5,274 nt of DNA from Bacillota bacterium (GTDB lineage Bacteria > Bacillota > Clostridia > Oscillospirales > Oscillospiraceae), in NCBI GenBank assembly GCA_023406225.1, contig JAEXWS010000019.1:1-5274 (forward strand), in the 5' to 3' direction. Of the stretch, positions 4,886 to 5,274 are shown one piece after another. Position 1 is the first letter of the stretch; every line of letters begins with the position of its first letter. The notes under the pieces were generated by a model that saw only the letters and a program-made list of their open reading frames with translations, had not been told where the DNA came from and did no database searches. The translations under genes were made by a program, and so were the position numbers.

Positions 4886-5274
4886 TCAGGTGTTGTCCCA
4901 GGGCGCGGCCAGGACCTCCAGCCGCAGCAGGAGGAAGCCCAAAACCGTCAGCGTGCCGCCCGCGCAGAAGAGAAAGCCCGTCAGGCCGGGACCGTCGGCC
5001 ATGGACGCGACGCACAGCGCCGCCGCCGCCATGGCGTACAGGGCGAAGCGGCGGGTCCGCCCCGCTCCGCAGCCGAAGGAGGACAGCCGGTAAAGGGCCA
5101 GGGTCAAAAAGACCAGGGCCAGCAGCTCCACATAGTACGCGGCGAGGGACGGGTTGATGGAATCGGCCCGGTAGACCAGCACCAGCCGCACCACCATGCA
5201 GACCACCGGGACCAGCAGCAGCCCGCCCCGGGGGGGGCGCTGCGGCGCGTCCTCCCTGCGGCGGCAGGCGGCCA
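4886..5274 (-). CDS. Unrecognised multi-pass membrane protein, N-terminal part outside the window
   Basis: The - strand frame is open from the right edge to a TGA at 4886, so at least 128 C-terminal residues are visible and the start codon lies beyond the window. At the edge is an arginine-rich hydrophilic loop (CRRREDAPQRPPRG), then four hydrophobic segments: GLLLVPVVCMVVRLVLVY, YYVELLALVFLTLALYRL, FALYAMAAAALCVA and LTGFLFCAGGTLTVLGFLLL. Short basic loops between them (for example GRTRRF) suggest their sides of the membrane are cytoplasmic. I see no catalytic or transporter signature and cannot name the family. An internal GTG at 5206 could be mistaken for a start, but it has no ribosome site and sits inside the first hydrophobic segment. 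The tail APWDNT is short and polar. Confidence 0.78.
   Translation of the reverse strand, partial: AACRRREDAPQRPPRGGLLLVPVVCMVVRLVLVYRADSINPSLAAYYVELLALVFLTLALYRLSSFGCGAGRTRRFALYAMAAAALCVASMADGPGLTGFLFCAGGTLTVLGFLLLRLEVLAAPWDNT

Noticed and set aside
4719..5015. 98-codon frame on the - strand overlapping the membrane-protein gene
   Set aside because: It crosses the hairpin terminator at 4773-4803 and its upper part is an out-of-frame reading of the membrane-protein gene.
1..5274. CRISPR array, tRNA, rRNA, insertion sequence or toxin-antitoxin pair
   Set aside because: No repeated spacer units, no tRNA-like cloverleaf, no transposase and no paired small genes are visible anywhere in the window.

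Overview
The window looks like chromosomal DNA from a GC-rich, anaerobic, spore-forming Clostridia member (Bacillota), most likely a gut Oscillospiraceae-type bacterium of the Flavonifractor/Lawsonibacter/Pseudoflavonifractor sort. This is inferred from the high GC of the coding regions, strong AGGAGG-type ribosome binding sites, a bofA/yaaL sporulation-associated pair, a clostridial-type rubredoxin, and S9/L13 proteins of Firmicutes type. No sequence search was possible, so the genus is a guess.

Layout. At the left edge is the nearly complete 3' part of an oligopeptide-binding protein gene (+ strand, ends at 1591). It converges on the ribosomal protein operon rplM-rpsI (- strand, 2573 to 1723). 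The 131-bp gap between them holds two strong hairpins: one just after oppA, and a textbook intrinsic terminator for the ribosomal operon. The rplM-rpsI operon has a near-consensus housekeeping promoter (TTGACA, 17 bp, TATAAC) and a short AT-rich structured leader, probably the L13 autoregulatory leader. Divergent from it is a gene for an unrecognised 183-residue exported protein (2781-3332, +) of lower GC, with a G9 tract directly in front of its start codon and a perfect 12-bp inverted repeat inside it.

That gene converges, with only 7 bp between stop codons, on the overlapping pair yaaL-bofA (- strand). bofA encodes the membrane inhibitor of pro-sigma-K processing and yaaL a small DUF2508 protein. 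Divergent from yaaL is tadA (tRNA adenosine deaminase, +), followed 51 bp later by a 52-residue rubredoxin. In Bacillus subtilis, tadA(yaaJ), dnaX, yaaK, recR, yaaL and bofA form one neighbourhood, so this looks like a rearranged remnant of it. The right end has an AT-rich non-coding stretch with a hairpin terminator, and then the C-terminal part of an unrecognised multi-pass membrane protein (- strand) running off the window.

Most of the window is ordinary housekeeping and sporulation DNA. I see no new multi-gene system. The items most worth a second look are the exactly codon-aligned inverted repeat at 3003-3032, which could be the missing antisense terminator of yaaL-bofA, the G9 tract at the start of the exported-protein gene, the L13 leader, and the glycine-to-histidine change beside a metal-ligand cysteine in the rubredoxin.
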